From Antedon mediterranea (taxonomy: Eukaryota; Echinodermata; Crinoidea; Comatulida; Antedonidae), in NCBI RefSeq assembly GCF_964355755.1, contig NC_092677.1, forward strand, positions 5,461,001 through 5,525,000: 64,000 bases of DNA, written 5' to 3'. A program made the translations under genes and the position numbers. The notes under the pieces were generated by a model. That model had not been told where the DNA came from. It worked only from the letters and a program-made list of their open reading frames with translations, and made no database searches. This document shows positions 34,869 to 46,400 of this stretch, piece after piece; within the stretch, counting starts at the first letter, position 1, and each line of letters begins with the position of its first letter.

Positions 34869-35214
34869 ATGCTTTAATAAATGGATGGTAACCACTGCCA
34901 CTTGCCATACTGCTGTTTGATTGTAATGGTTTTGATCAAAACATCATCATGTGATGGTAAATTATCATTTCAAAAGCAGTTACTATTATAGTAAGCCATT
35001 ACAATCGTTAAACATTATTTATAGTATTTTATTCATTATTTGTATTTTCCTTAGTTACGGTTGCTAGGGTAATGCCATATTTATAAAATATTATCATCAA
35101 TATGATTGCACATGAACAAACAATGCACATGCACATTTTGAATAAGATTGATAGACCTGAAAACATTAAATTTTATTTTATTAATTATTTAATTTTATTT
35201 ATTTATTTGTTATT

Positions 35215-35383
35215 GTTACCATGGCAACCACATTCCTATTCCAGTGGCAATATGTTGTGTTGATATAAGGGGATCTCTCAGTACATAATTCATCAGTTTT
35301 AACATTTCAAACACAATATAACTATTTTTTATTAATTATTTTAATTTTCCTTAGTTACGCATAGCAACGGTTGCTATGGTAAC
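35215..35383. promoter_or_regulatory. RFX X-box-like motifs near the transposon 3' end
   Basis: GTTACCATGGCAAC (35215-35228) is a perfect X-box-type palindrome. GTTGCTATGGTAAC (35370-35383) is preceded by GTTACGCATAGCAAC. A weaker one, GTTACGGTTGCTAGGGTAAT, lies at 35054-35073. RFX factors bind GTNRCC-RGYAAC sites; function here is inferred only. Confidence 0.4.
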
Positions 35384-35651
35384 ATGATTATTGATAAATA
35401 AGATGATCAATGGAATTCACTTTAGTCATATGATAAATACACAAAGTTTGCCTAAGATTGATTGATATTAAGATATTTTAATTAATTTATGTTAATTTCC
35501 ACTTAATTTGACCTCAAATGACCCCTTCGGAGGGTCCGATTTCTCGGGACTTTTTTTCTGTGACTAATGACATAGAGTAGAATCCAAAAACGTTGAAAAA
35601 CCTTTGTACGCAATTATTTCTAGGTTAAACCTTATTTTCCATCCACTAATA

Positions 35652-37099
35652 ATAAATCTCCGATAGAGGCAATGTGTCAAATTTTGACAAACGTTCGCTG
35701 CCTAGGCCCGTCATTTCTCCTACGAAGCTCTTCCATACACGCTTCGAGAGCGATCGTCAGCTGGTGCTGTCCTTGTTGGTGTAGACCGTTTAGGAATACA
35801 CCCCGTTTAGTAGTAGGCCTAGCTGGTCGGTGGTGTTTCCGTCGTGTAACATTGGGCTCAAATTCTTCGTCAATGAGTAAAATAATGGTCGTCAGGAGAA
35901 GGCATATTTCGGCAGGATTATCGGCGTTAAGAGGCATAAGGTTTGTCGCAAGGATAAGCAGTGTAAAAGGTAGCAAGTAATTGTTATTGTAAAGAAAGAT
36001 CGCGAGTAAAAAATATACAACACGAAACTAGCGTGCGAAAATGGGGTCGTAGGTTGTAAAGACAACTGACCTTAAAACGTAATTTCCGGTTTGTGATTCG
36101 TAGATTAAGCATTTAAGCGGTTAAATATTTCAAGTACGAACAACGCTCAATTTATAACCCGAGGCATGTTAGATAAATTTTCACTGATGAGGAGAGCCTC
36201 ACTTGGGTGTAATAAAAGCTCTTAACCACAAATTCTGATGATTTATGACTCCTTAATCACTGATGTCCAGTGGTACAAGGCCACATAGAAACTGTACTTA
36301 CTATAAAAATGTATAGCAGTCCCAGTGAAGCAGATTTGTGTTACAAGAACCCTGCTCTGTTTGGGTAAACAGGATACCTCATTACAATTTTGACAGGTTA
36401 AATAACCTTGGTTCAAAAAATGGGTCATGAGTTTTAATTTTATTTTTTTACAAATTTTATTTCAATTCACACTCTACCCACCTGGAATACATATCAATAC
36501 GAGACAACAAGAACACCGACAAAACAAAGCATTCTAATAAACCTACAACAAACATTTCTTAATTTTTGATTTAAATAAAGATAAACAATTATAGAAAATA
36601 TCAATAATGCTTCTTTTTTATAGATGTATTGTCCCCTTTTGGCATTAAATTACATTTTTTTAGGTAAATAAATGTATCCAATTTTTGGTCAAACTGGATA
36701 ACTATTATGTGACATTAAAATGGCATATATTCATTTTTTATTTTTTAAGGGGAACAATATATCTTTAATGATTTATCATCTTATATTTGATGTACAGTAT
36801 ATGGATGTATATACGGCACTCTGGTATTTTTTTGGAAGGTAGCCTTATAAGTACCATATTATTATAAATTATAATAATACATACAGTAACAACAACAACA
36901 TCTGAATGGGTGGGGGGATGATTGTTTTTGAGCTCAACTATTTATCATCGAGTCAGAAGGCAATGGGAACCCATTGAGAAATTTTAAATACCATATCTCT
37001 TCACCTTCTTCCTCTGATGTAATGACCTCTTAGTATAATGTTTCCAAAAAGACACTAAACATTTTTTTCCCTTGACCTGATATATTCTTTAATTTCTAG
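35652..37099. other. Unassigned stretch upstream of the Ig gene
   Basis: 35672-35980 is open on both strands. The minus frame has a hydrophobic start and an RRKHHRPARPTTKRG block, but I recognise no domain. The rest is AT-rich with no exon for a signal peptide found. Confidence 0.35.
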
Positions 37100-37438
37100 T
37101 GGTCCATGGTCAATTGGTGACAGCATCTAACCAGACAGCTAAAGACGGTGATGCTGAAGTGGTGATAACTTGTAATTATTCACAAGTTACTTCTATACCT
37201 GATGGAATTAAATGGGATGAAGTAAATGAAAATGGAGGAATTATCAACCCAGGAATTGTGAATAATAATAAGAAGGAAAATGGACGCTTTACGTTACACA
37301 CTGATCCTGCTCGTTTTAAAGCTAGCCTGGTGATGTCACACCCTTTGAGAAACGATTCTCAAAGAATATTTCAATGTCAGATAACAACAAGAAGTGGAAA
37401 TATTCAATTATCAAATCCATCTATTTTAACTGTGTATT
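37100..37438 (+). CDS. Ig domain 1 exon
   Basis: 339 nt, acceptor AATTTCTAG, donor TATT/GTGAGT, phase 1-1. Cysteines fall in VVITCNYSQV and RIFQCQITTR; Trp is in GIKWDEV. The motif arrangement fits a V- or I-type fold with a long C-F region (NENGGIINPGIVNNNKKENG). Confidence 0.85.
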
Positions 37439-40400
37439 GTGAGTAGATTTAAGTTTTGTTCTAATATTACAAGCATTGCTACCATGACATTGTACATCAA
37501 TAGAAAGCTATCTTTTCAAATATATAGTTTATATTTTTTCACAGATTTGGAACAGCCACTTCTTTTTGCCTCAGGTAGTGTTATCAACGAAGGTCAATCA
37601 GTGACCTTCACCTGTAGTGTACCTGATGGTGATCATATTCCTTACATTACTTGGTATAAAGATGGACAGACAGTCAACACAAACAACCCTTCTAGATATG
37701 AGATTGCAAATAACAATACAGAGTCAGTTCTTAAGATTAAATCAGCTACTGAAGAAGATGGTGGGAGATATACATGTAAAGCAGAAAGTGATCAGTTTAA
37801 AGGAGATGATGCTAAAACAAGTGAAGGAAAAAACTTGATCATAATTGGATATAGTATGTAAACATTAGTTTAACAATACAAATATTTTTAATGGTTTTTC
37901 TATAGCTAATACAAATTTGGTGGAATGGTTGGGTTTTTTTTACACAATCATTAGATTTTTGATAATTCTTAAAATGTGTACCCAACTCTCTACTCTCTTT
38001 CCTCCTGCACGTACACAATGGTGTTTTATACATTTTTGTGGAAATAAATGAATTGAAAGATTAATTTGTATTGACAGTTGATTTTGTCACTTTTTTAGAT
38101 GTCACTGTTAAAAAGCCTAATGACACAACAACACTGAAGAATTGTGAAGAAGGTAATTTTTCATTACTCATGGTAATATTTTACATTCTGCTACCAAAGT
38201 GGTTCACCTATTGTGGTTGTAAGACATTATTCTTTCTACCCTGCTTGTTCACACAATATCTCACTACGTTTGTCTAAATGCTGTTTACAAATTTAAAAAA
38301 AAGAATTTTGTCGGTTTGTAAATTTATAGGTTAAAATGATTCCTTATTTACTTGGAATAATAGCCTGATTATATTATAGTTTCTTAATGTTTTTAGTTAC
38401 ATTTTTATCAACTTAAGTTAGTGCCTTCTGGATCAGAGTTAAGTCTAAACATAGTCTGTTTTTGTTTGTGTGTACATTATGTTACCAAATAATTATTTGT
38501 GCATGTTGAACGGTCCTGAGATTTGGTGGTCACATCTTTTGCATCATGTCATTCATCATCATCGACTGTCCTGTCAAAGCTGCCATTAAGAAAATAATGG
38601 CACCTTTTCTCATGTCATTTTACAAAATCCCATGCACATATAACTGCCTTGCTGCTGCTTGTGCACAGTACATACAACTTGAAAGCTTGCATTATCAGTG
38701 ACGAATACATATCTAGTTCCACACTTTAAATATTAAGTTTTCTTTTCTTGCTTATTACTGGCTAAAGCTTTTATATTTTCATTTATTGTATATTTATAGT
38801 ATAATATAGTAATATTTATATCATTATCAAACTCATATTTGTAGCCAGTTTTGTATTGTATAACAATTAGCCCTATATATATATTAACAACAATACAATG
38901 TAAAATATAATAATAAAAACAATATATGAAATATTAAAAATGTGTCTTCATTACACTGAAGTCAAATAACCCACCCCTAATAAACAGTAAAAACATACTG
39001 TATGGAGAATATTGATTATTGAATACAATTTTCAATGAATACTCCTCATTGTGATGTTCACATTAGCTGATCTTGTCACCTTTTTTTAGATATTCATATT
39101 ACTTTTACATCTGAAGATGGTTTAGCAACATGTACAGCAGAGGGCCATCCCAAGCCATCATCAGTATTGATATTACAAGAGGGAGAAGGGGTTGAGAAAG
39201 GAGAAAATACAGCAACTATAGAAATTAATGATGAGATATGTCAATCAAGTCTTACATGTTATGCAGAGAATGGAAAGCTTAATAAAACAATGACACTAGA
39301 GAATTGTACAAAAGGTAATATTGCTTGGTTTAAACATAAATTGGTTGAGTCCATTATTTATGGAAGTGTTCACTATTTAAAGGGGGGTTCCGAGTTTAAA
39401 ATGAATAGTAAAAAATGTAAAATATATTTGTTTGTCTCTTGAACGGTAAAAGTTTCAATTTATATAAGCGCCCAGTGAAGCAGAACGAAGGCTGTGAAAT
39501 GAGGCCAGATTACAAGTGCAGCTACGGCAAAATCACACTGTGGTTACAGAATAGGAAATTCGTGAAATGGTCAATCTTTCGACGACTCGTTATCATTAAC
39601 CATATCAATTACTTTTGTAAAATTATACTTATCTGAGGTAATTTTAGTCGGTCTTCCCATTTTTAAAGTCAATTTTCTATGAAAATTCATCAAAACTGTG
39701 AAAAATTAGATATGTTTGCACTTTACGTTTGGCGATTTTCGCACTGACTTAGGGAAAGCCTTCAAATTCAATGAAGCGTAACGTATACATTCCTGCTGAG
39801 CGAGACGACGATACACGTGCTCTCTCTGCCCATGCCTGGCATCGTCACGTGATAAGCAGATACAGTATACAATACCAAACTGGTCGGGTTGAGTATACCC
39901 GTCTATAATCACAAACATGAACGATGTACAGTATTTGATTGAAGGTCGACTCGACCTACCGGAATGGTATAGATAATATAGCTCGAATGAGAGAGTTGGA
40001 ATATTTGTAAACATAAGTATTGCTAATTTTAACAAGTGTAGCCTATAGTAAAAGGCCTGGTAGTATCAATTCGCATAGGGTCTACTACACTAGCTAGCTC
40101 AATTTTTAACTGGGTCGGATCGGCTAGGTCTCCTTCCTACTACCTGGTCTACTTGCTTGATGCAGTATCCGCTTTTTTGGAGAGTAAACTAGGCCTAGCT
40201 ATGTTAGGCCTTCTTTGACAATTGGGACACCATACGTGCGGACGGCGATCGGACCTTGTTTTGCCTCCATATTTACAGCCAATTTTGTAGAACGTTTTAG
40301 GTTTAGAATAGATTGTTAGGAGTTTGGTTGATAGGATGGGTTTGGAATCCACTGAGTTTTGTTATTTATGGGCCAATCGTTTAGTAGTAGGCTAGCTATA

Positions 40401-43400
40401 GGCCCATGATATTATGGGCCCTAATGTTTTAACGTAGCCATCGTGGCATGGAATTCCTAGTCAGAATGACTCTCACCCATGGAAAAAAAAATGATCTAGG
40501 CTAGGCCTAGCCTAGTACGTGAAGCCGATAATACGATCTGTACTATTCGAGGTATAAAAATAGTATAATTTATGACTCCGTAATCTGTACTAAATTTTGT
40601 CAAATAAATATATGCTACTACTGTTAGTGTTATTATTACACGTTAGGCCTAGCTTAGAAAATCTACAAAAAATGTATTTCACAATGATCGGGTGGTCGTC
40701 GTTTGACCAAAGAACTTATAACACAAGAATCTCCTGTTCTTCAATTTGCATTCAAAACACAGTATCGGAAGTACAGGGTTAAAAGGTCAAACTGGGCGAC
40801 GCCATTTCACAGCATGGAGCAGCACCCCCTCCAAACTAGGAAGTCAATTACTCTACCCCCCCTAGAGTATTAGCAGATTCCCTCTATGATTTTGACTTTC
40901 TAATTTGATGCGGGCGCCCTACTCCTCAGTCAATTACTCTATCCCCGGGCCCCTAGAGTATTAGCAGATCCCCTCTATGATTTTGACTTTCTAATTTGAT
41001 GCGGGCGCCCTACTCCTCAGTCAATTACTCTATCCTCCCTAGAGCATTAGCAGATCCCCTCTATGATTTTGACTTTCTAATTTGATGCGGGCGCCCTACT
41101 CCATGGCTCACAATGGCGCCACCCATAGCTCTATTCTATCCCACAATGCCTTTCGAAATTGTTACGAGCTTCGGACGAACAGGAGATTCTTGTGTTATAA
41201 GTTCTTTGGTTTGACAGAGGAACGTACATGACGTCGCGAGTTTGGAATCCACTGATGACGAGATTTTGTGAATATCTCATGAATATTAATGAGCTTCCCT
41301 AAGCTGCTGAAAAACAGACTTTCCATGAATTTACCCTAAGATGTATATGAAATTTAATTTTTTAAATTTCTCGTTATTACTTCTTCATTCTGACATGTCT
41401 ATATTGTTTTAATATTTTTTATTTAATAAATAAACGATATTTAAAAGCAATTTTAAACCCAGAATCCCCCTTTAAGGAACCTATTAATGTGTCTCGATGA
41501 CTGTGTAGTCTAAATGTTTATTTAGTTTACCTAAATTGAAAATTGTGTATTCTGTATTGTTGGTTTTGAGGTACCTGTATTATTTGATGTGATGTTATGT
41601 CCAATTTGGCATAGAGTCAACAACTTTATTTTGCCAAACTGGCAAGTCAGCAACTTGGTCGAATGGCTTGTGCAGGCCTAGATCCAGCATAACATACTGT
41701 AGGTCCAGTATTTTGATTATTGCACATGTCAACGACTTACAATTATCCAGAAACTTACTACAGTTTCGAGAACCATCTGTGTACACGTACTAGAGGGTAA
41801 ACGAGCGCATTCTATAGTAAGTGTACACAGATGATATAACAAAAAAAGTTGTCATTACCCAAAATACAATATGCTCAGGTGGTCAAACGTTCAAGACGCT
41901 ACAGTAGTAGAACCAATGTCAACGACGGTGAATCGAATAACTGTTCTTTTAGCGTTGCAGCTAAAAGTTGCACGGTACTAACTACTGTAGTTATTATGGC
42001 ATGAACAAAATTTTTCTTCTTTTTGCTGCCAAAAATTTGGGGGTAATTTATTAATGTGCTATTAATCAGTTCAAATTCAAAAAGACATTTATTTTCCTCC
42101 ATAGCAATACAATACAAAATAATAAACAGAAGTGGTAAGGTATATTAAAAATGAAATAGATGATTGTTGGATATACAAAAGAAAAGTGAATTTAAGAAAA
42201 TTGGCTATGAAGGAAGGCATAATCCCGAGAAGATGAGGAAATCTTGTGCTGGGTATGCCTATGCAAATAAAATGGATAATTGAATAAGAGAAACAAACAA
42301 GACAAAAAAACGCACACAAAAAATAAAAAATAAAAAAATTATTAAATAAATAAATAAATTAAAAAAAATAGATCAATCAAATTGTAAAATCAGAAATAAA
42401 AACTCAAAAACCACAGTAGTTCAATGTTCAGCAGCATAAATCAAATTGTGACATTCGATTGTTGTCTTTTTAATAGTTTAACATTAGGTGTTGTTTTAAT
42501 TTTTTGGAAAATAAAGAAATTGAAACAGCATTTGTAATTGGGGGTGGTAAACTGTTCATCATTGATGGACCGGAGTATCTAATACTGTTTTGAAAATAAT
42601 TGGTGTTGTGGATAGGTATGTGTATATCAGTTCTAGAACGTGTAGGGTAATTGTGAATAGAAAAATTTGGAATAAACATATTGTTTAAATGATTTGGAGA
42701 AGTGGAATGCAGGGCGGAGAATACAAATTTTCCTTGTTGCATTAAGTTTATATCAATGAGTTTGAGGAGATTAAGTTTGGAAAATAAATGGGAAGAATGG
42801 GACCGCGGTGGAGCGCCAGATATAATCCTGATAGCCTTCTTTTGTATAATTTGCAGTTTACTGAGGTTGGATATGTAAGTATTGGCCCTGACAATGTTAC
42901 AGTAGCTCAAATAGGGAAGAATGAGGGAGCAGTAAGTTGTTTTGCTCGCAGCAAAAACAGGCCTTTACAAAAAAGATACTTTTCTATTTCAATGGAAAAA
43001 GTGAATTTCTTTTCTTGTTACTGCAGTTAGTATAATTTTTTGTTAGAATTACAGTATTGTTATAAGAATGATACTTTCAATTTCGGTACTACAGTATAAT
43101 TGTTATTGATGTACTTTGTTCATATTGTTTCAATTTTACTATTGTTTTGTTTAAATATGTTACCATTTGGAGGAAATATATTTTTCACAAAGTTAGCGGA
43201 ATAGGCTTAACTTGATTTAAACATCTTACAGGAAATTATCAGAGTTATTTTAGTACCATTTAATTTTATCAACTTTTGAAATTCTTTATCCTTCGTATAG
43301 CAATTTTAGAAACATATTTGTGTTCAAGTAATCTGAGTTAAAGTTTCTTCTTTTTTTTCTGTTCTGTTGTGTGATCAGAATGCAGCCAAGTATTGAAGAT

Positions 43401-46400
43401 CTCTAGCAATCAGATTAATTTACATTCACAGCTGATCTTGTCTCCTTTTTTAGATATTACTGTTACTTTTACATCCGAAGATGGTTTAGCAACATGTACA
43501 GCAGAGGGCCATCCCAAGCCATCATCAGTATTAATATTACAAGATGGAGAAGTGGTTAAGAAAGGAGAATATAAAGCAACTATAAAAATTGATAAGATGT
43601 GTTATCTTACATGTTATGCAGAGAATGAAAAGATTAATGATACAACAACACTAGAGAACAGTAAAGAAGGTAATACATAGCAAATTTATAACTGGTATAG
43701 TAGTGTAGTATTCCTCAATAATTATACTGCAACCCTATGGTAGCCACAGGGCAGCTCCTACTTTGATTGACAGATTCAGACCTGTACTAAATTACTAACA
43801 TGTGCAATACACTTTATTTGTATAATATTAATAAGTTCTAAAGTGTTTTGAACTTTAGTACCAATTCGGCTCCCATAATGAATCTGACTTTGTCAGGGCG
43901 TGATATACTTTGAGAATGTTTATACACGAGTGGGTTATTGCATCATTGATGCTCTTGTTTACAATAATATTTTCCTTTTGCAATTGTAAAGGAAAAGTTT
44001 GCACTATGCATAAAATTGTGGAAGTGGAAATTGTAAAATCAGGAATCGATTACATCGAGAGAATTGATAATAAGGCCTATTATTTGCTGAATAATAAACC
44101 GGGTAGCCGAGTTGTGTTACAGTAGGTCTGTAACTGCTCGCTATCTGTGTCCCGTTAAGACCTGGATGTTGAAAGCTGTTTAAATTGTGTTTCTTAAGTT
44201 GTGGATTTAAAACATTTTACAAGATGTTTAGGCACCGATGGTTATCCTCTATTAATACTAATTAGACCTGTATTTATTTGAATAAGACACCCGCTCTCCT
44301 CCTCCACCCATAAAACACCATTTGGAATCATTCACACAGGCTTCCACATCAGGCACGACCCCCCACCCCTCCACTTTCCCATCTAGTCAACGTTGGTCTC
44401 TAATCCAACGTCCATACACGTCAGTATTGTATTACAACACAATTAGGCCTATTCTATTAGTATAAAATCCATAGACTGCAATATGCCTACCTACAATTTA
44501 CCATGAAGTAAAGATTCTTTTAAAGATTCTTTACTCCATGAATTTACCATGCATTTCTTATCCTCTTATTGTATTAATCATTTTTGTTGTATTTGTTCAT
44601 ATCTACAGGAATCTATTTGATTATAAATGTTACCATATATTACGCCACTCTCGAATAAGCACCCCCTTTAAATAAATGCCGCCAATAACTCATGGATATT
44701 AAAAACCAGATGAACATTTTTAATCTATTTATTATTCTATCTACCGTATTGTTCCTAATAAACGCCCCGCCCCTAATAAACGCCCTCCCTCTTCATTTTT
44801 TGTTCATTTTCTAATTAACACACCTTAGTGCTCAATCTATTATAAACAGAGGATTCTCACCTTTAGAATTGGTTTTCAGCCCGGAAAGTCACATTTTTCA
44901 GCGACTGTGATAACAATGTACGCTAACAGCGTGACAAACATGTAGGCCTACACCGGAGTCGTAGGGTAATTCGCGCGTGTAGGACACTGGATGTTTTTTT
45001 TAATTCGCGACAACATACATCGCTGGTCTTTAAAAATCAGGAAAACAACAGGGATCAGACAATCGCATGTTTATTCACACAACACGGAATTGATACAAGG
45101 CGTCTGGTTCATGAAGACCTTTCAAGTTGTTAGAACTTTTCATCAAGTTGAGGGCGGATGTCAATAAAGGTGCGCGCGACCGTCTGAAGCAACTTGTTTA
45201 GGGTAGGTAGGCCTCATATAGCCTAGGCTCTATTTAAGACTTTTACCTTTCACCCCTAACAAACACGCCCCCCCTTTTTTAAAATGCAACGCCCCGGGGG
45301 CGTTTATTAGGGACAATACGGTATTCATTTTTGCAGGTCATTATAATGTCACATCATTTTTTTTTTTTAATGGTTGTGGTTGTAATTAATTGTAATTGTA
45401 ATTGTAGTAAATAATTTTAATACAACTCAGGTTCAGGATCATCGTACATCGTACCGATTTGTTTTGCCATGGTTGTTGTTGTTGTCTTGACTGTTGTTGT
45501 GATATGTTTACTGCTTTGTAAGTAATGTACCTCTCTAAATTATTACTTTTCTTTTCATGTATTATTATTATTGGCATAGCATTCGCTTAAAGATTATTCT
45601 TGATTTATTACTCTTAAATTTCATATATTCATGGATATTTAGAGCCTGTTCAGACCTACACAGTTAATGGTAATTGGCTTGCCTCTTGTAGTAGTAAACT
45701 ACTATTGTGTATGAAAAAAATTTTTTTTTTTAAACCCATTGCACAACATTTTTAATATTGCTACAATCCAATGTTTTACTGCGAGTGTGATTTAAATAAG
45801 CAATATGAATATAAAATTAATATTAACAATATTTTCATATGTTATTGCTAAAATATTTTCAAAAAATTAGGCATAACTGGTTGGTGGCCTTAGTTGATGC
45901 GTCTGCATATGCAATTAAAATCTGGTAATGGAAAATTTATCAAAATAGCGCACTGTTATTTTTCTTGCTGGCGAGCCTAATAGTATTGAATCACTTTTTT
46001 TCTATTCCATGGTTGTTATATCAATGAAGGCAAGAAGAGACCTAGCAGCAGGTGAGTTTATTTAAGCAGGTTTTAACGATGGCACATGCAAGCGAAATCG
46101 GACATAAGTCGCATGTGTAGATTTGTAGAGACAGCCAAAAACAACAAAAGGCTGAAATATTAAATTTTTTTTTATTTTTACAAAAAATGATAGCTGTTAG
46201 TGTTACAGTATTTATTTACATTACCTTGGTGTTTTTCTATTTCGAGACAAATAAATAAATAAATGTTAACATTTTGTGTGGTATGTTGGTTAAAAAGATG
46301 GTGTAAATTATGTATGATTTTTTTTTTTTTTTATGCTTAAATTGAAAGTGTTTCAGTGGCTTGTTTTTAATGAACATTTTGCATAATAATAGAACAATAG

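Larger units (their letters stand above)
30129..35648 (+). mobile_element. 5.5-kb DNA transposon encoding a zinc-finger/XPG-like nuclease protein (Academ-like?)
   Basis: Terminal inverted repeats start TAGTGGATGGAA at both ends, share AACCTAGAAATAATTGCGTA and ACAAAGGTTTTT, and with weaker similarity (AAAAAAAGTCCCG) reach about 170 bp. ATA direct repeats flank it at 30126-30128 and 35649-35651. The inside carries one spliced plus-strand gene (31427-34737) and a SINE in an intron. A 3-bp TSD and an XPG-like nuclease recall the Academ superfamily (the XPG-bearing lineage), but I could not identify a DDE core, so the class is tentative. Confidence 0.75.
39381..41471. mobile_element. Kolobok/T2-like element with TTAA TSD (2091 bp)
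   Basis: Ends AGGGGGGTTCCGAGTTTAAA and, reversed, AGGGGGATTCTGGGTTTAAA, flanked by TTAA at 39377-39380 and 41472-41475. TTAAAGGRR-type ends are typical of the T2/Kolobok group. No transposase is seen. It carries a nested element at 40708-41208 and lies in the intron between short Ig-like exons. Confidence 0.75.

Noticed and set aside
35672-35980. 102-codon frame (and a 99-codon minus frame)
   Set aside because: Open on both strands, no domain recognised; kept only as an unassigned stretch.
41774-41833. Foldback CATCTGTGTACAC ... GTGTACACAGATG, sharing TTCGAGAACCATCTGTG with 50035-50052
   Set aside because: Only 13-bp arms and no TSD visible; too weak for a call.
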